Source of the DNA: Anaerolineae bacterium
GTDB lineage: Bacteria; Chloroflexota; Anaerolineae; Aggregatilineales; Phototrophicaceae
Direction: 5' to 3'
DNA: 37,367 nucleotides
Assembly: GCA_022826865.1 (NCBI GenBank)
Contig: JAJDUC010000034.1
Location: 1-37,367, forward strand
Positions 15,234-23,294 of the stretch are shown here, piece by piece (within the stretch, counting starts at the first letter, position 1; the number at the start of each line of letters is the position of its first letter). The translations under genes and the position numbers were made by a program. A model generated the notes under the pieces. The model did no database searches and was not told the origin of the DNA. It worked only from the letters and a program-made list of their open reading frames with translations.

Positions 15234-15773
15234 ATGCCTGCTGTTGTCGCCTTGCTGCGCGGCATCAATGTTGGCCGTCACAAGAAGATCAAAATGGCGG
15301 ATCTGCGCGCGCTCTTGGGGGATCTGGGCATGCGCGGGGCGCGTACCGTCTTGCAAAGCGGCAATGCCGTCTTCGAAAGCGACGAGTCCGATCTCGCGCG
15401 GCTGCAGAAACGGCTCGAGGCGGGCATTTGCGAGCGTTTTGGTTTTGAGGCGCAGGTAATTCTCCGCGTGGCGGAAGACTATAAGACGGCTCTGGCGCAA
15501 CAGCCCTTCACAGCGGCGCAATTGGAGCGCGGAAAGCATGCGATGATTGTCTTCCTTTCCGCTGAGCCGGAGCCGGTCGCGGTCGCGGCATTGCGCACGG
15601 AAAATCCCGGACGCGAAATGATTCAGGCCGCCGGGAATGCGCTATACATCTTCTATACCGATGGCGTCGCCGGCTCAAAACTGGACAACAAGCGCATTGA
15701 GCGCGCTCTCAACCTGGTCGGCAGCGCCCGCAATTGGAATACTTGCCAGCGCTTGCTGAAACTGATGGATTGA
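15234..15773 (+). CDS. DUF1697 family protein
   Basis: The 179-residue protein begins MPAVVALLRGINVGRHKKIKM, the classic N-terminus of the DUF1697 family (ALLRGINVGG). The next blocks are LRALLGDLGMRGARTVLQSGN, VILRVAEDYKTAL, and the C-terminal NWNTCQRLLKLM, again family-typical (RNWNTxxKL). The biochemical function of the family is not established. The ATG at 15234 is used because the family core starts there; an upstream ATG at 15216 is in frame. The gene is divergent from cobS and ends 8 bases before the end of the convergent aldolase gene. Confidence 0.88.
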   Translation: MPAVVALLRGINVGRHKKIKMADLRALLGDLGMRGARTVLQSGNAVFESDESDLARLQKRLEAGICERFGFEAQVILRVAEDYKTALAQQPFTAAQLERGKHAMIVFLSAEPEPVAVAALRTENPGREMIQAAGNALYIFYTDGVAGSKLDNKRIERALNLVGSARNWNTCQRLLKLMD

Positions 15774-15781
15774 AGATTCCG

Positions 15782-16405
15782 CTACGTGATCTGTTTGACG
15801 CAGCGCCGCGCGTTATCCCGCAGCCGCTTCCAATCGCGGTCGGCCACGGCTTCATTGTTGATCAGCGACGAGCCGACACCGAGAGCGAAAGCGCCATTTT
15901 CAAGGAATTCGCGCATGTTCTCGGCTGTGACGCCGCCGGTGGGCATCAGCCGAAGCTGCGGCAAGGGCGCAAGCACATCTTTGATGTAGCGGCGCCCGAG
16001 ATGGTTGGCGGGGAACACTTTGACGACAGCCGCGCCCTGCTCCCAAGCTTGCAGAATCTCCGTTGGCGTAAAAGCGCCGGGCATCGCCGGCAATTGATGC
16101 TTGTGGCAGGCGGCGACCACATCGCGCTTGTAAACGGGCGATACGACGAATTGGGCGCCGGCCGCCGCAACAGCGCGGACTTGCTCCGCCGAGATGACTG
16201 AACCGGCGCCGATCGCGACCCCGGGGTCCACGAGCTCCTTGATCGCGGCGATCGTGTCAATCGCGGCCGGATTGGTCAAGGTGAATTCAATGGCGCGTAT
16301 GCCGCCGTCGATGAGAGCCGCGCTAAGCTCTTTGGCGACGGATAAATCGTCGAGACGGACAATGGCGACGATTTTGTTTTCGGCGATGATATCGAGGGCG
16401 TTCAT
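15782..16405 (-). CDS. eda: KDPG/KHG (or KDPGal) aldolase
   Basis: The 207-residue class I aldolase splits 2-keto-3-deoxy-6-phosphogluconate, or a close relative, to pyruvate and an aldehyde. The N-terminal IVAIVRLDD carries the phosphate-site arginine. AIEFTLTNP carries the catalytic glutamate. GAGSVISAEQ, MPGAFTPTEI and AAVVKVFPA carry the Schiff-base lysine (about K132). LMPTGGVTAEN is the phosphate loop. SPVYKRDV replaces the more usual SPGFxxxV, and GAFTPTE replaces GVxTPTE, so substrate range may differ; KDPGal aldolase is an alternative. It is the third gene of a minus-strand set with DDAH and a sugar dehydrogenase-like protein, which fits sugar-acid breakdown. Confidence 0.88.
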   Translation of the reverse strand: MNALDIIAENKIVAIVRLDDLSVAKELSAALIDGGIRAIEFTLTNPAAIDTIAAIKELVDPGVAIGAGSVISAEQVRAVAAAGAQFVVSPVYKRDVVAACHKHQLPAMPGAFTPTEILQAWEQGAAVVKVFPANHLGRRYIKDVLAPLPQLRLMPTGGVTAENMREFLENGAFALGVGSSLINNEAVADRDWKRLRDNARRCVKQIT

Positions 16406-16598
16406 CTTGTCATTTTTGATGCAGCGCTGGTCCAGTATGGCGGGCGCGCGGCTGGACGGTCGCCTTCAAGCGATGCGCTGTTATGGCCGATCCAGCCGAT
16501 TGGGCCTGCCAAGGCAAATATACCCAGAGCGCTGCTCGGCGGCAACTGCCAATGCCGGCGCATCCGGGCGCCGCGCCTGTCTGTCCGCCGAGCGCGAT

Positions 16599-17906
16599 CT
16601 AGCTGCCGCTGAGCCTAGGGGTGATGGACATCTCAAAGTTCGGATTCATGGGCGTCCAATGCGGATATTTGTCCTGGAAGCGGGCCGCGCCCGGTCTTGG
16701 CCGCAAGGCGATGATGCGCCCGCCGGTAATGCTAATGTAGATCCAGCCCTCGGGACTGACGGCCACAGCAAGCGGCTGCTGCGGATAAAAGCCCCAGCCC
16801 TGTTCGTTGGCATGGATGAACTTTCTCCAGAAAAGACCGTTGCCGGTGTATGGCGTGTAGGCTTGGCGGCCGCTTTCATAGCGGTAAGGCATCAGTATCG
16901 TCGCGCCCAGCGCTCGGCCGGCATCGTCAAAACTGATCATGATGACCTTGTATCCGACAATATCAATCTGGCTGGGCTCGCCACTAAGCACGACCAGCAA
17001 GGTGTCGGCCGTTCCGGACATGACATCGTGCGGATAAGCCGCCAGGCTGCTCGGTTTCGCGCCGCTCCCGAATTGCATGACCGGCGGGATGCTCCGCGCG
17101 CAGTCGAGGTCGGCGGCGCCGAGGTTTGGCTTATTCGCGCCCAGGCATTGCGGAAAGCCATACCAGCCGCCGGCTTGCGCCAGGTTCAGTTCATCAAGCG
17201 CGTTGCGCTCCCGCTGCAGCGGCGCGCTGTCCAGCGTCCATAGCTGACCGCGAAATAGCGCGATATCGGCGGGGTTGCGAAAACCGCTGGCGTGTAGCTG
17301 CCGCTCGCTTCCATCCAGGTTCATGCTCAAGATGGCGCCGCGCTCGGGCGCTGCATAAACGCAGTTGTCACAGGGCGCCCCGACCGCGACATAGAGCTTG
17401 TCCTTGCTATCGATCGCCAGACCGCCGGTCCAGAAGCCGGCGCCGGACGGCAGATCGTCGACCAGCGTCTCCACCCGGCCCGCTGGCGAGATACGATAAA
17501 TATTGGGGCCGCCGGCGACGTAGAGATCGCCCTTATGGAAGGCCAAGCCGTTGGGAAGCGTCAGCCCATCGGCGTATGTCGCCATGGAGTCGGGCAGGCC
17601 ATCGCCGTCGCTATCTCGGATTGCCATGACGCTGCCGTTGAGCGGGCGCGCCGCGAAGAGCGTGCCGTTCGGCGCCACTTCCATAGCCGTGAAGGCGAGC
17701 GGCTCGATCTGCCGGTCGCGCAGGATTTCTTCCGGGCACCAGCGATCATTATCCACATACAACTCGCCGTGAATGTATGTCGGTCTTGCCGAACAGCGGC
17801 CCAAGGCCTGATCTTGCGCCCAGCCGATAGCGTGAAAGGCGCTGACGAATGCCAGCCCAAGCAGGAGCAGGGAGCCGGGCCGAGTCAATAGCGAAGGGAA
17901 AGACAA
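16599..17906 (-). CDS. PQQ-type sugar dehydrogenase / L-sorbosone dehydrogenase-like beta-propeller, secreted
   Basis: The 435-residue protein has a signal peptide (LLLLGLAFVSAFHAIGWA, cleavage near AQDQ). The propeller follows: FTAMEVAPNGTLFAARPLNG, DGLTLPNGLAFHKGDLYVAG, GGLAIDSKDKLYVAVG, SGFRNPADIALFRGQLW and AVAVSPEGWIYISITGGRI are the repeated blades. The pattern GxRNPxDIA...W is typical of the soluble aldose and sorbosone dehydrogenase group, which uses PQQ outside the cytoplasm. Two cysteine pairs (CDNC, and C in QCLGANKP) may form disulphides. The usual catalytic histidine early in the propeller is not obvious, so enzyme activity is not certain. The start overlaps the end of the DDAH gene by 22 bases. 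Confidence 0.75.
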   Translation of the reverse strand: MSFPSLLTRPGSLLLLGLAFVSAFHAIGWAQDQALGRCSARPTYIHGELYVDNDRWCPEEILRDRQIEPLAFTAMEVAPNGTLFAARPLNGSVMAIRDSDGDGLPDSMATYADGLTLPNGLAFHKGDLYVAGGPNIYRISPAGRVETLVDDLPSGAGFWTGGLAIDSKDKLYVAVGAPCDNCVYAAPERGAILSMNLDGSERQLHASGFRNPADIALFRGQLWTLDSAPLQRERNALDELNLAQAGGWYGFPQCLGANKPNLGAADLDCARSIPPVMQFGSGAKPSSLAAYPHDVMSGTADTLLVVLSGEPSQIDIVGYKVIMISFDDAGRALGATILMPYRYESGRQAYTPYTGNGLFWRKFIHANEQGWGFYPQQPLAVAVSPEGWIYISITGGRIIALRPRPGAARFQDKYPHWTPMNPNFEMSITPRLSGS

Positions 17907-18667
17907 GTCAAGCCACCATCCATTTTGACGAACTCGCCCAGATCCAAGGCAATCACCCGGTCATGGTACTTTGTGGCGGCCTCAAAGGCCGCCGGGCAAT
18001 GAGCCGCGATGAAAAGCGTGTCGTTGACCGGCATCACATCGGCCGCGTAACCCTCATGCGGCGGCAAGCGAATGACCTCCGCCCAGCTCAGGTCGAAGTC
18101 CGTCTTGAGGGCTGGATCTTTGATGAGAACGCCGGGCGCCAACTCGGTTAAGCCGCTCTTGAGATGTAATACACCGCTGAAGGGCACAGGTTCTACAGAT
18201 ATGTCCGCCTGGACCGATTGCAATGCCCGGCGCAAAGCCGCAAAGCCAGCCGCGTTGGTCCGCGCCGAGAGACCCACCAGGACGCGGTCAGCGCAGAACA
18301 GCACATCGCCTCCGTCCATCCGCGCGCCGGGCGGCGGATCGACAGTCCTCAATCCGGCGAGATGCGGCTTGAGCGATTCAGCTTCGCCTTGGCGCGATGG
18401 CGCGCCCGAGCGACAGTGAAAAGCCAGATCGCGGAAGATCACGAAGGGGTCTTCGACGAAGTGTCCATCGGGAAAGCGATCATCGGCCGGCAGCAGCGTC
18501 GCCTCAAGCCCGCAATCGCGCAGCGCTCCCACATAGGCCTCGTATTGAAGCATGGCCTTGTCAAAGTCCGGCTTGCCAAGATGTGGCGCGGTGGTTTCGC
18601 CATCGGCGAAATTGGGGGACGGGCGCCGCATCAAGGCGCGTGTGAATGGCGGGAGCAAAGTGGGCAT
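17885..18667 (-). CDS. Dimethylarginine dimethylaminohydrolase-like enzyme (DDAH)
   Basis: The 260-residue protein belongs to the guanidino-group-modifying fold. It starts with ALMRRPSPNF and carries LGKPDFDKAMLQYEAYVGAL, very like bacterial DDAH (LGxPDxxxAxxQHxxYxxAL). DGHFVEDPFVIF has the ED pair. ARMDGGDVLFCADRVLVGLSARTN is the central substrate block. LHLKSGLTEL carries the catalytic histidine, and MDGGLTCLSLRY the catalytic cysteine near the C-terminus. It would hydrolyse methylated arginine to citrulline and a methylamine; other amidinohydrolase substrates are possible. A possible TACACT -10 box sits at 18700-18705. It overlaps the downstream sugar dehydrogenase gene by 22 bases. Confidence 0.88.
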   Translation of the reverse strand: MPTLLPPFTRALMRRPSPNFADGETTAPHLGKPDFDKAMLQYEAYVGALRDCGLEATLLPADDRFPDGHFVEDPFVIFRDLAFHCRSGAPSRQGEAESLKPHLAGLRTVDPPPGARMDGGDVLFCADRVLVGLSARTNAAGFAALRRALQSVQADISVEPVPFSGVLHLKSGLTELAPGVLIKDPALKTDFDLSWAEVIRLPPHEGYAADVMPVNDTLFIAAHCPAAFEAATKYHDRVIALDLGEFVKMDGGLTCLSLRY

Positions 18668-18751
18668 GGCATTTCAGAACGAACTTGTCGAAGGACCCTA
18701 GTGTAGCGAAAAAGCGCCACGTGGAAATAGCCCGGCTCTGTCCGGGTCCGG

Positions 18752-18945
18752 TCTTGGCAATCGCTTCAATTTGAAATTGCGCTGATAAATGACAATTTCC
18801 CCTCACATTTCGTAATCTGTAGGGGCGTTTCGCTGAAACGCCCGCAATTTGCAGGCCATTTTCAACGGGCGTCTCACGAGACGCCCTGCATTTTTACAAT
18901 TTTCCTGGCGAACGGTTCATTATGATTTTGAAGCGATTGCCCTTT
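18752..18945 (+). repeat. Type A palindromic element, copy A2
   Basis: The left terminus GGCAATCGCTTCAA (18756-18769) is the exact inverse of the right terminus TTGAAGCGATTGCC (18929-18942). Hairpins lie at 18823-18843 (GGGCGTTTC arms) and 18867-18886 (GGGCGTCTC arms). GTCCGG abuts both sides (18746-18751, 18946-18951) and could be a target-site duplication. The element occupies the gap between the divergent DDAH and elp3 genes. Both termini carry CTTC/GAAG, where copies A3 and A5 carry CATC and A1 and A3 carry GATG. Confidence 0.88.
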
Positions 18946-18993
18946 GTCCGGCCCAGGTTAGAGCTCTTGGTTCATAAATCAGGGATTCGCCGC

Positions 18994-18999
18994 TAGAAT
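18994..18999 (+). promoter_or_regulatory. Putative -10 box (TAGAAT) of elp3
   Basis: CGCTAGAATG at 18991-19000 lies 29 bases before the ATG at 19029. The same CGCTAGAAT string recurs at 20893-20901 before the next gene. No good -35 box is seen. Confidence 0.35.
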
Positions 19000-19028
19000 G
19001 TTGGGAATGGCCGCTTTCGGAACGAGCG

Positions 19029-20903
19029 ATGCTTACAGACAGCAAGTACGAATTTGATGTTGAGGCGCATCGCGCGCGGCTGATCCCCTTGCTCAAGGTC
19101 ATACTGGACACGCCGCGGCGTCTGAACCCGCGCGAGCACCAGCAGTTGATGCGGCGCCATCCCAAGCCGGCGGGCGAAGGATTCTACAGCTTGGCGAATC
19201 TTGTGGATGCCTGGCGCGCCTTTGCCGGGCAAGACGGCCTGCCCGGCTATGATGAAGCGCTGCTATACAAGTTGCGGCGCAAGCCGGTGCGAACCCTGTC
19301 CGGCGTCACGCCCCTCACCTTGTTGACCAAACCCTTTCCTTGCCCCGGCGCCTGTATCTTCTGCCCAAACGATGTGCGCATGCCCAAGAGCTATTTGGCC
19401 GACGAGCCCGGCGCCCAACGCGCCGAAAAGAACGCCTTTGATCCCTACCTGCAGACCTGGATGCGCTTGCAGACCTACCACAATCTGGGGCATTCCACCG
19501 ACAAGATCGAGATCATCATCCTGGGCGGCACCTGGTCCTTTTATCCGGAGACTTACCAGCTGTGGTTCGTCAGGCGCATATTTGACGCGCTGCGCGATTT
19601 TGGGCTGGGCATTGACCGGCGCGATGAGGTGGCGGCTGCCCTGCGCGAGAAGTCCATGTTTGCCGGGGAGCCCGTCAGCAACGTGACGATACTGGGCCGG
19701 GTTATGCCTGCATCCTACAACCAGACGGTCCAGCAGATCTATGCCGACGAGATGCGCCGCTCGCGCGGTTTGGCCGATCAGATCGCGCTGGGCGAACGCG
19801 AACGCGGCATCGCGGACGAATACGCGACCTGGGACGAACTGGAGGCGGCGCAGCGGGACAACGAAAGGGCCAACTGCCGCGCCGTCGGTTTGGTCATCGA
19901 GACGCGGCCCGACCATATCAGCGAAGCCGAAGTGATTCGTTTGCGGCGCTTGGGCTGCACAAAGGTGCAGATCGGCTTCCAAAGTTTGAACGACACCGTA
20001 CTTGCGCTGAACAAGCGCGGGCATGATGTCGCGGCGACGAGGCGCGCGGTCAAGCTGCTGCGCCGAGCCGGGTTCAAGATCCACGCCCACTGGATGCCCA
20101 ATCTCTATGGCTCGTCCCCAGGGGCGGACCTGGAAGACTATGAGAGAATCTTTGCCGACCCGGACTTTCGGCCGGATGAATTGAAGATCTACCCTTGTTC
20201 CTTGATCGAAAGCGCCGAGCTCATGCAGCAGTACGAGGCGGGCGATTGGCGGCCCTACAGCCATGAGGAGCTTTTGGAGTTGTTGGTCGCTTGCTTCAAG
20301 CTGACGCCCGAGTATTGTCGCCTGACGCGTGTCATCCGCGATATCCCGGGCACAGATATCGTCGATGGCAACAAGGTGACCAACTTTCGGCAGCTTGTCG
20401 AGCGGGAAATGGCGCGGCAGGGCGCGAAGAGCGCCGATATTCGCGCGCGCGAAATCCGTGTAAAAGCGGTGAACGAGCAAGATCTACGACTGGATATACA
20501 GCGCTACCGCACAAGCTCAGGCGAGGAACTCTTCCTGCAGTTTATCAACGAGGAGCGCGATATCGCCGGCTTCCTGCGCTTGTCGCTGCCGTCGCCGAAG
20601 ACCGAGCCATTGATGCCCGAGTTGCGCAATTGCGCCATGATTCGCGAGGTGCATGTCTATGGATTGGCGCTGGGAATCGGCGCGGCTATGGCGGGCCGCG
20701 CGCAGCATGCCGGGCTCGGCAAGCGCTTGATTGAGCGAGCGGCCGACTTGGCCTCAGCGTGCGGATTCAAAGTCCTGGCGGTCATCTCCTCCGTTGGCAC
20801 GCGCGAATATTATCGCCGGCGCGGCTTCAGCGATGGCCGGCTTTATCAACTGCGCGATCTGAAGGGCGCGGCGGCGCAGGATTCGCCCCTTCCGCTAGAA
20901 TAG
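19029..20903 (+). CDS. elp3: Elp3-type tRNA U34 carboxymethyltransferase (radical SAM plus GNAT)
   Basis: The 624-residue protein has the Elp3 fusion. An N-terminal tRNA-binding region (RRLNPREHQQLMRRHPKPAG) leads to the radical SAM core with KPFPCPGACIFCPND, whose three cysteines bind the iron-sulphur cluster. IIILGGTWSFYPETYQLWFV follows. ETRPDHISEAEVIRLRRLGCT and VQIGFQSLNDTVLALNKRGH complete the core. The GNAT acetyl-CoA domain (about residues 530-620) has IREVHVYG, QHAGLGKRLIERA and GTREYYRRRGF. Elp3 makes cm5U-type modifications at the wobble base, here without the other Elongator subunits. At 624 residues it is longer than the bacterial Dehalococcoides protein. The extra length lies at least partly in the middle (about 200-290, MRRSRGLADQIALGERERG). 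Confidence 0.94.
   Translation: MLTDSKYEFDVEAHRARLIPLLKVILDTPRRLNPREHQQLMRRHPKPAGEGFYSLANLVDAWRAFAGQDGLPGYDEALLYKLRRKPVRTLSGVTPLTLLTKPFPCPGACIFCPNDVRMPKSYLADEPGAQRAEKNAFDPYLQTWMRLQTYHNLGHSTDKIEIIILGGTWSFYPETYQLWFVRRIFDALRDFGLGIDRRDEVAAALREKSMFAGEPVSNVTILGRVMPASYNQTVQQIYADEMRRSRGLADQIALGERERGIADEYATWDELEAAQRDNERANCRAVGLVIETRPDHISEAEVIRLRRLGCTKVQIGFQSLNDTVLALNKRGHDVAATRRAVKLLRRAGFKIHAHWMPNLYGSSPGADLEDYERIFADPDFRPDELKIYPCSLIESAELMQQYEAGDWRPYSHEELLELLVACFKLTPEYCRLTRVIRDIPGTDIVDGNKVTNFRQLVEREMARQGAKSADIRAREIRVKAVNEQDLRLDIQRYRTSSGEELFLQFINEERDIAGFLRLSLPSPKTEPLMPELRNCAMIREVHVYGLALGIGAAMAGRAQHAGLGKRLIERAADLASACGFKVLAVISSVGTREYYRRRGFSDGRLYQLRDLKGAAAQDSPLPLE
20896..20901 (+). promoter_or_regulatory. 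Possible -10 box (TAGAAT) inside the end of elp3
   Basis: TAGAAT overlaps the elp3 stop codon and repeats the CGCTAGAAT context of the elp3 promoter. It could drive the thrombospondin-repeat gene at 20969. Weak evidence. Confidence 0.25.
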
Positions 20904-20968
20904 CTTTGACGCCGGCGCCCTGAACGCGCCGAGCCATCTGCCAACGTTCAGCCACAGCGCGGCAGCCG

Positions 20969-21637
20969 ATGAGAACGATCGACGTCATCCAGGGCCAGAG
21001 CAATCGGAACCAGCGCTTGCGCCTGCTGATGCTGTTGATCATCGCCGGAACCTTTCCCTTTTATTGTCTTGGCATATATATCATCGGCAGCGCGCCGGTT
21101 GAATGGACGGCGGCTTCGCCAACCGAGGCGGGCCCGGCGCCTACCTTCACGCCACTTGGCGCTGAGCTTTTTGCCTCGCCGTCGCCAACTGCGCGGCAAC
21201 CGCTCCCCCCGACATTTACGCCTGTGAGCAATCTGCCGCCGACGCCGGCGCAATTTCAGCCGCCGACGCCCATTCCCGCCCAGACCATTGTCGCGCAGAC
21301 CGTCATCAGCCCTTCTCCTGCCAGGGTCGAGCCTTCGCCGACGCCGGCCGCGACCCTTGCTGAGAGCCCAGCCGATGCCGATTTTGACGGCGTAGCGGAC
21401 GACAGCGACAATTGCCCGGAACAGTTTGGATACGCTGACAATGCCGGCTGCCCCTATCCCGATGATAGCGACCTGGACGGGATTCGCGATGCCCTTGACG
21501 TCTGCCCGCAGGAATTCGCGCCGGGCACGGCGCGCGGCTGCCGCGATTTCGATGACGACGGGCTTGATACGGCGGACGATGACTGTCCTCTGGAGGCGGG
21601 GCCAACATCGAATCGCGGCTGCCCATTAAGTGGGTAG
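20969..21637 (+). CDS. Surface-anchored protein with thrombospondin type 3 repeats
   Basis: The 222-residue protein has a short cytoplasmic N-terminus. One transmembrane helix follows (about residues 14-36, LRLLMLLIIAGTFPFYCLGI). Then comes a Pro/Thr/Ser-rich stalk of about 90 residues with PTP, TPxP and FTP repeats. Finally, about 135-222, come calcium-binding type 3 repeats: DADFDGVADDSDNCPEQFG, DDSDLDGIRDALDVCPQEFA, and DFDDDGLDTADDDCPLEAG, each with paired DxDxDG ligands and a CP. The layout suits a calcium-stabilised protein held just outside the membrane, but no enzymatic role is visible. It follows elp3 by 65 bases. Function unknown. Confidence 0.82.
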   Translation: MRTIDVIQGQSNRNQRLRLLMLLIIAGTFPFYCLGIYIIGSAPVEWTAASPTEAGPAPTFTPLGAELFASPSPTARQPLPPTFTPVSNLPPTPAQFQPPTPIPAQTIVAQTVISPSPARVEPSPTPAATLAESPADADFDGVADDSDNCPEQFGYADNAGCPYPDDSDLDGIRDALDVCPQEFAPGTARGCRDFDDDGLDTADDDCPLEAGPTSNRGCPLSG

Positions 21638-21756
21638 AACCGCGATATCCCGCCCACAGCATTGCTTGCTGTTCGCATCCCTGAAGAAATAGATGAGGCA
21701 TTCTGTGAGTGTACAGAGGACTGTTGGTTACTGGACTCTCTGCAGATGATGGCGCC

Positions 21757-21931
21757 GGGCAATTGCACAAAAATGAATTTGCGCTGATAAATGACAGATT
21801 CCCTCAGTTTTCGTAATCTGTAGGGACGTATGTCGGTCAGTGTCGGCGGTCAGTGTCTACGCGACCTGCGCGACCCCCTGAAACGCCCGAAATATGAAGA
21901 CTATATTCAACGGACGTCTCGCGACATGCCC
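21757..21931 (+). repeat. Type A palindromic element, degenerate copy A4 carrying the 13+9 insert
   Basis: The left terminus GGGCAATTGCACAAAAATGA and the body TTTGCGCTGATAAATGACAG match other type A left halves. GTAGGGACGTAT (21820-21831) corresponds to the first hairpin arm. It is interrupted by a 44-base block (21832-21875) made of two 13-mers and two 9-mers. CCTGAAACGCCCG then resumes the other arm. The second hairpin has decayed and the right terminus is missing. The stretch 21638-21756, between the preceding gene and this element, shows no gene. Confidence 0.75.
21832..21875 (+). repeat. Composite unit: two 13-mers followed by two 9-mers
   Basis: The order is GTCGGTCAGTGTC, GGCGGTCAGTGTC, TACGCGACC, TGCGCGACC. 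The same 44-base block lies inverted at 9897-9940. A half-size block, one 13-mer plus one 9-mer, lies at 37305-37326 at the same position inside copy A5. Confidence 0.85.
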
Positions 21932-22026
21932 AATCCGCCGCTGACGATCGAGCGCGACTGATGTTCCCGCCATGATGGTTCTGCGGTAAGATTGTGTCAG
22001 CAATGACGGGACATAAGGACTGGGCC

Positions 22027-23205
22027 ATGTCGATTCTGGAAAAAGCCAATGAAATGCAAGAGCAGTTGGTCGAGTGGCGGCGCGATATTCACATGCACCC
22101 GGAGCTGGGTTTTGAAGAAGAGCGGACTTCGCGACTGGTTGCGGATTCCTTGCGCGACATGGGCATCGAAACCGAAGTTGGCGTGGCGCAAACGGGCGTG
22201 GTGGCGCGGATCGGGGAAGGGCGGCCGGCGGTGGGCATCCGCGCCGATATGGACGCCTTGCCGATTCAGGAAGCGAACGAGGTCCCGTACAAATCGCAGA
22301 CGCCCGGCTTGATGCACGCCTGCGGCCATGATGCGCATACATCAATGCTGCTCGGCGTCGCCAAACTGCTGAATGAACTGCCGGATAGACCGTCGGGCGA
22401 AATACGCCTGCTCTTCCAACCGAGCGAAGAAAAATGGCGTGAATCCGATGGCCATAGCGGCGGCAGTCTGATGGTAGAGGAGAAGGCGCTGGAGGGCTTG
22501 GACGCTGTGATCGCCTGCCACGTGTCAAGCGGCTCGCCGATGGGATTGGTCGAAGTGACCGACGGATTTTCCCTGGCGGCGCCCGATGTCTTTGAAGCGA
22601 GGATCATCGGCGAAGGCACGCACGGGGCGGCGCCGCAGGATGGCCTGGATCCGATCTGGCTGCAGGCGCAGGTTGTCAACGCGCTGCAGGCAATCCGCTC
22701 GCGGCGGCGCAGCCCAACCGAGCGGTCGGTGGTGACAGTCGGCACAATTCACGCCGGAATCGCCGATAATGTCATTCCAAACGAAGTCCTGATGACGGGC
22801 ACGATCCGCACATTTGAGCAAGAAGCGCGCGAGGAGATTCATCGGCTGGTGGAAGAGGCTTTTGCGCTCGCGCGGGTTTTCGGCGGCGATTACGAACTGA
22901 AGATTTCAACCGGTTACCCTGCGCTCTTCAACGATCCGGGCGTCGCCAAACTGATCCGCGCCGTCGGCAGCGACCTGCTCGGCGAAGAGAACACCGGCGA
23001 GGGCGAGCCGATCATGGCGGGCGAAGATTTCGCCTTCATGACACAGAAGGCGCCGGGCGCGATGCTGCGATTGGGCGCAAAGCTGGACGATGTCAATCGG
23101 CCGCATCACAGCCCGATATTTGACATTCATGAAGGCTGCCTGTCCATCGGCGTCGGCGTCATGGCGGAAAGCGCGCTGCGCCTTCTGCGGCAGGGCGGGG
23201 CCTAG
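22027..23205 (+). CDS. M20 family amidohydrolase / peptidase (M20D-like)
   Basis: The 392-residue protein is a zinc or manganese hydrolase of the IAA-amino-acid/N-acyl-amino-acid amidohydrolase type. The N-terminus [19 protein letters not shown] is typical. [30 protein letters not shown] and QPSEEKW carry the metal ligands and the catalytic glutamate. [15 protein letters not shown] lies in the dimerisation lid. [21 protein letters not shown] is the C-terminal signature. After QPSEE the sequence [12 protein letters not shown] looks longer than in common relatives. The start at 22027 is chosen because AAGGA lies 7 bases upstream; an in-frame ATG at 22003 is not preferred. A possible TAAGAT box is at 21987-21992. 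The substrate cannot be deduced. Confidence 0.9.
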   Translation: MSILEKANEMQEQLVEWRRDIHMHPELGFEEERTSRLVADSLRDMGIETEVGVAQTGVVARIGEGRPAVGIRADMDALPIQEANEVPYKSQTPGLMHACGHDAHTSMLLGVAKLLNELPDRPSGEIRLLFQPSEEKWRESDGHSGGSLMVEEKALEGLDAVIACHVSSGSPMGLVEVTDGFSLAAPDVFEARIIGEGTHGAAPQDGLDPIWLQAQVVNALQAIRSRRRSPTERSVVTVGTIHAGIADNVIPNEVLMTGTIRTFEQEAREEIHRLVEEAFALARVFGGDYELKISTGYPALFNDPGVAKLIRAVGSDLLGEENTGEGEPIMAGEDFAFMTQKAPGAMLRLGAKLDDVNRPHHSPIFDIHEGCLSIGVGVMAESALRLLRQGGA

Positions 23206-23217
23206 TTGAGGAGATCT

Positions 23218-23244
23218 GCGGGCGGCCAGTTGCGCCGCCCCCGC
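23218..23244. terminator. GC-rich hairpin between convergent genes
   Basis: GCGGGCGGC (23218-23226) can pair imperfectly with GCCGCCCCCGC (23234-23244) in the 89-base gap where the M20 gene and the VOC gene converge. It lacks a proper T-tract on either side, so its role as a terminator is only plausible. Confidence 0.4.
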
Positions 23245-23294
23245 CAAACTTTTGCCTTTGCGTGGATTCTGCGCATCGGCGAGAACCGCTGAAT

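Noticed and set aside
16194..17243. A 349-codon plus-strand open frame over the aldolase start and the sugar dehydrogenase-like gene
   Set aside because: It spans two well-supported minus-strand genes and their gap without any motif, as expected for a shadow frame.
19263..20480. A 405-codon open frame antisense to elp3
   Set aside because: It is a shadow of elp3 with no motif or start signal; the Elp3 frame has all its family motifs.
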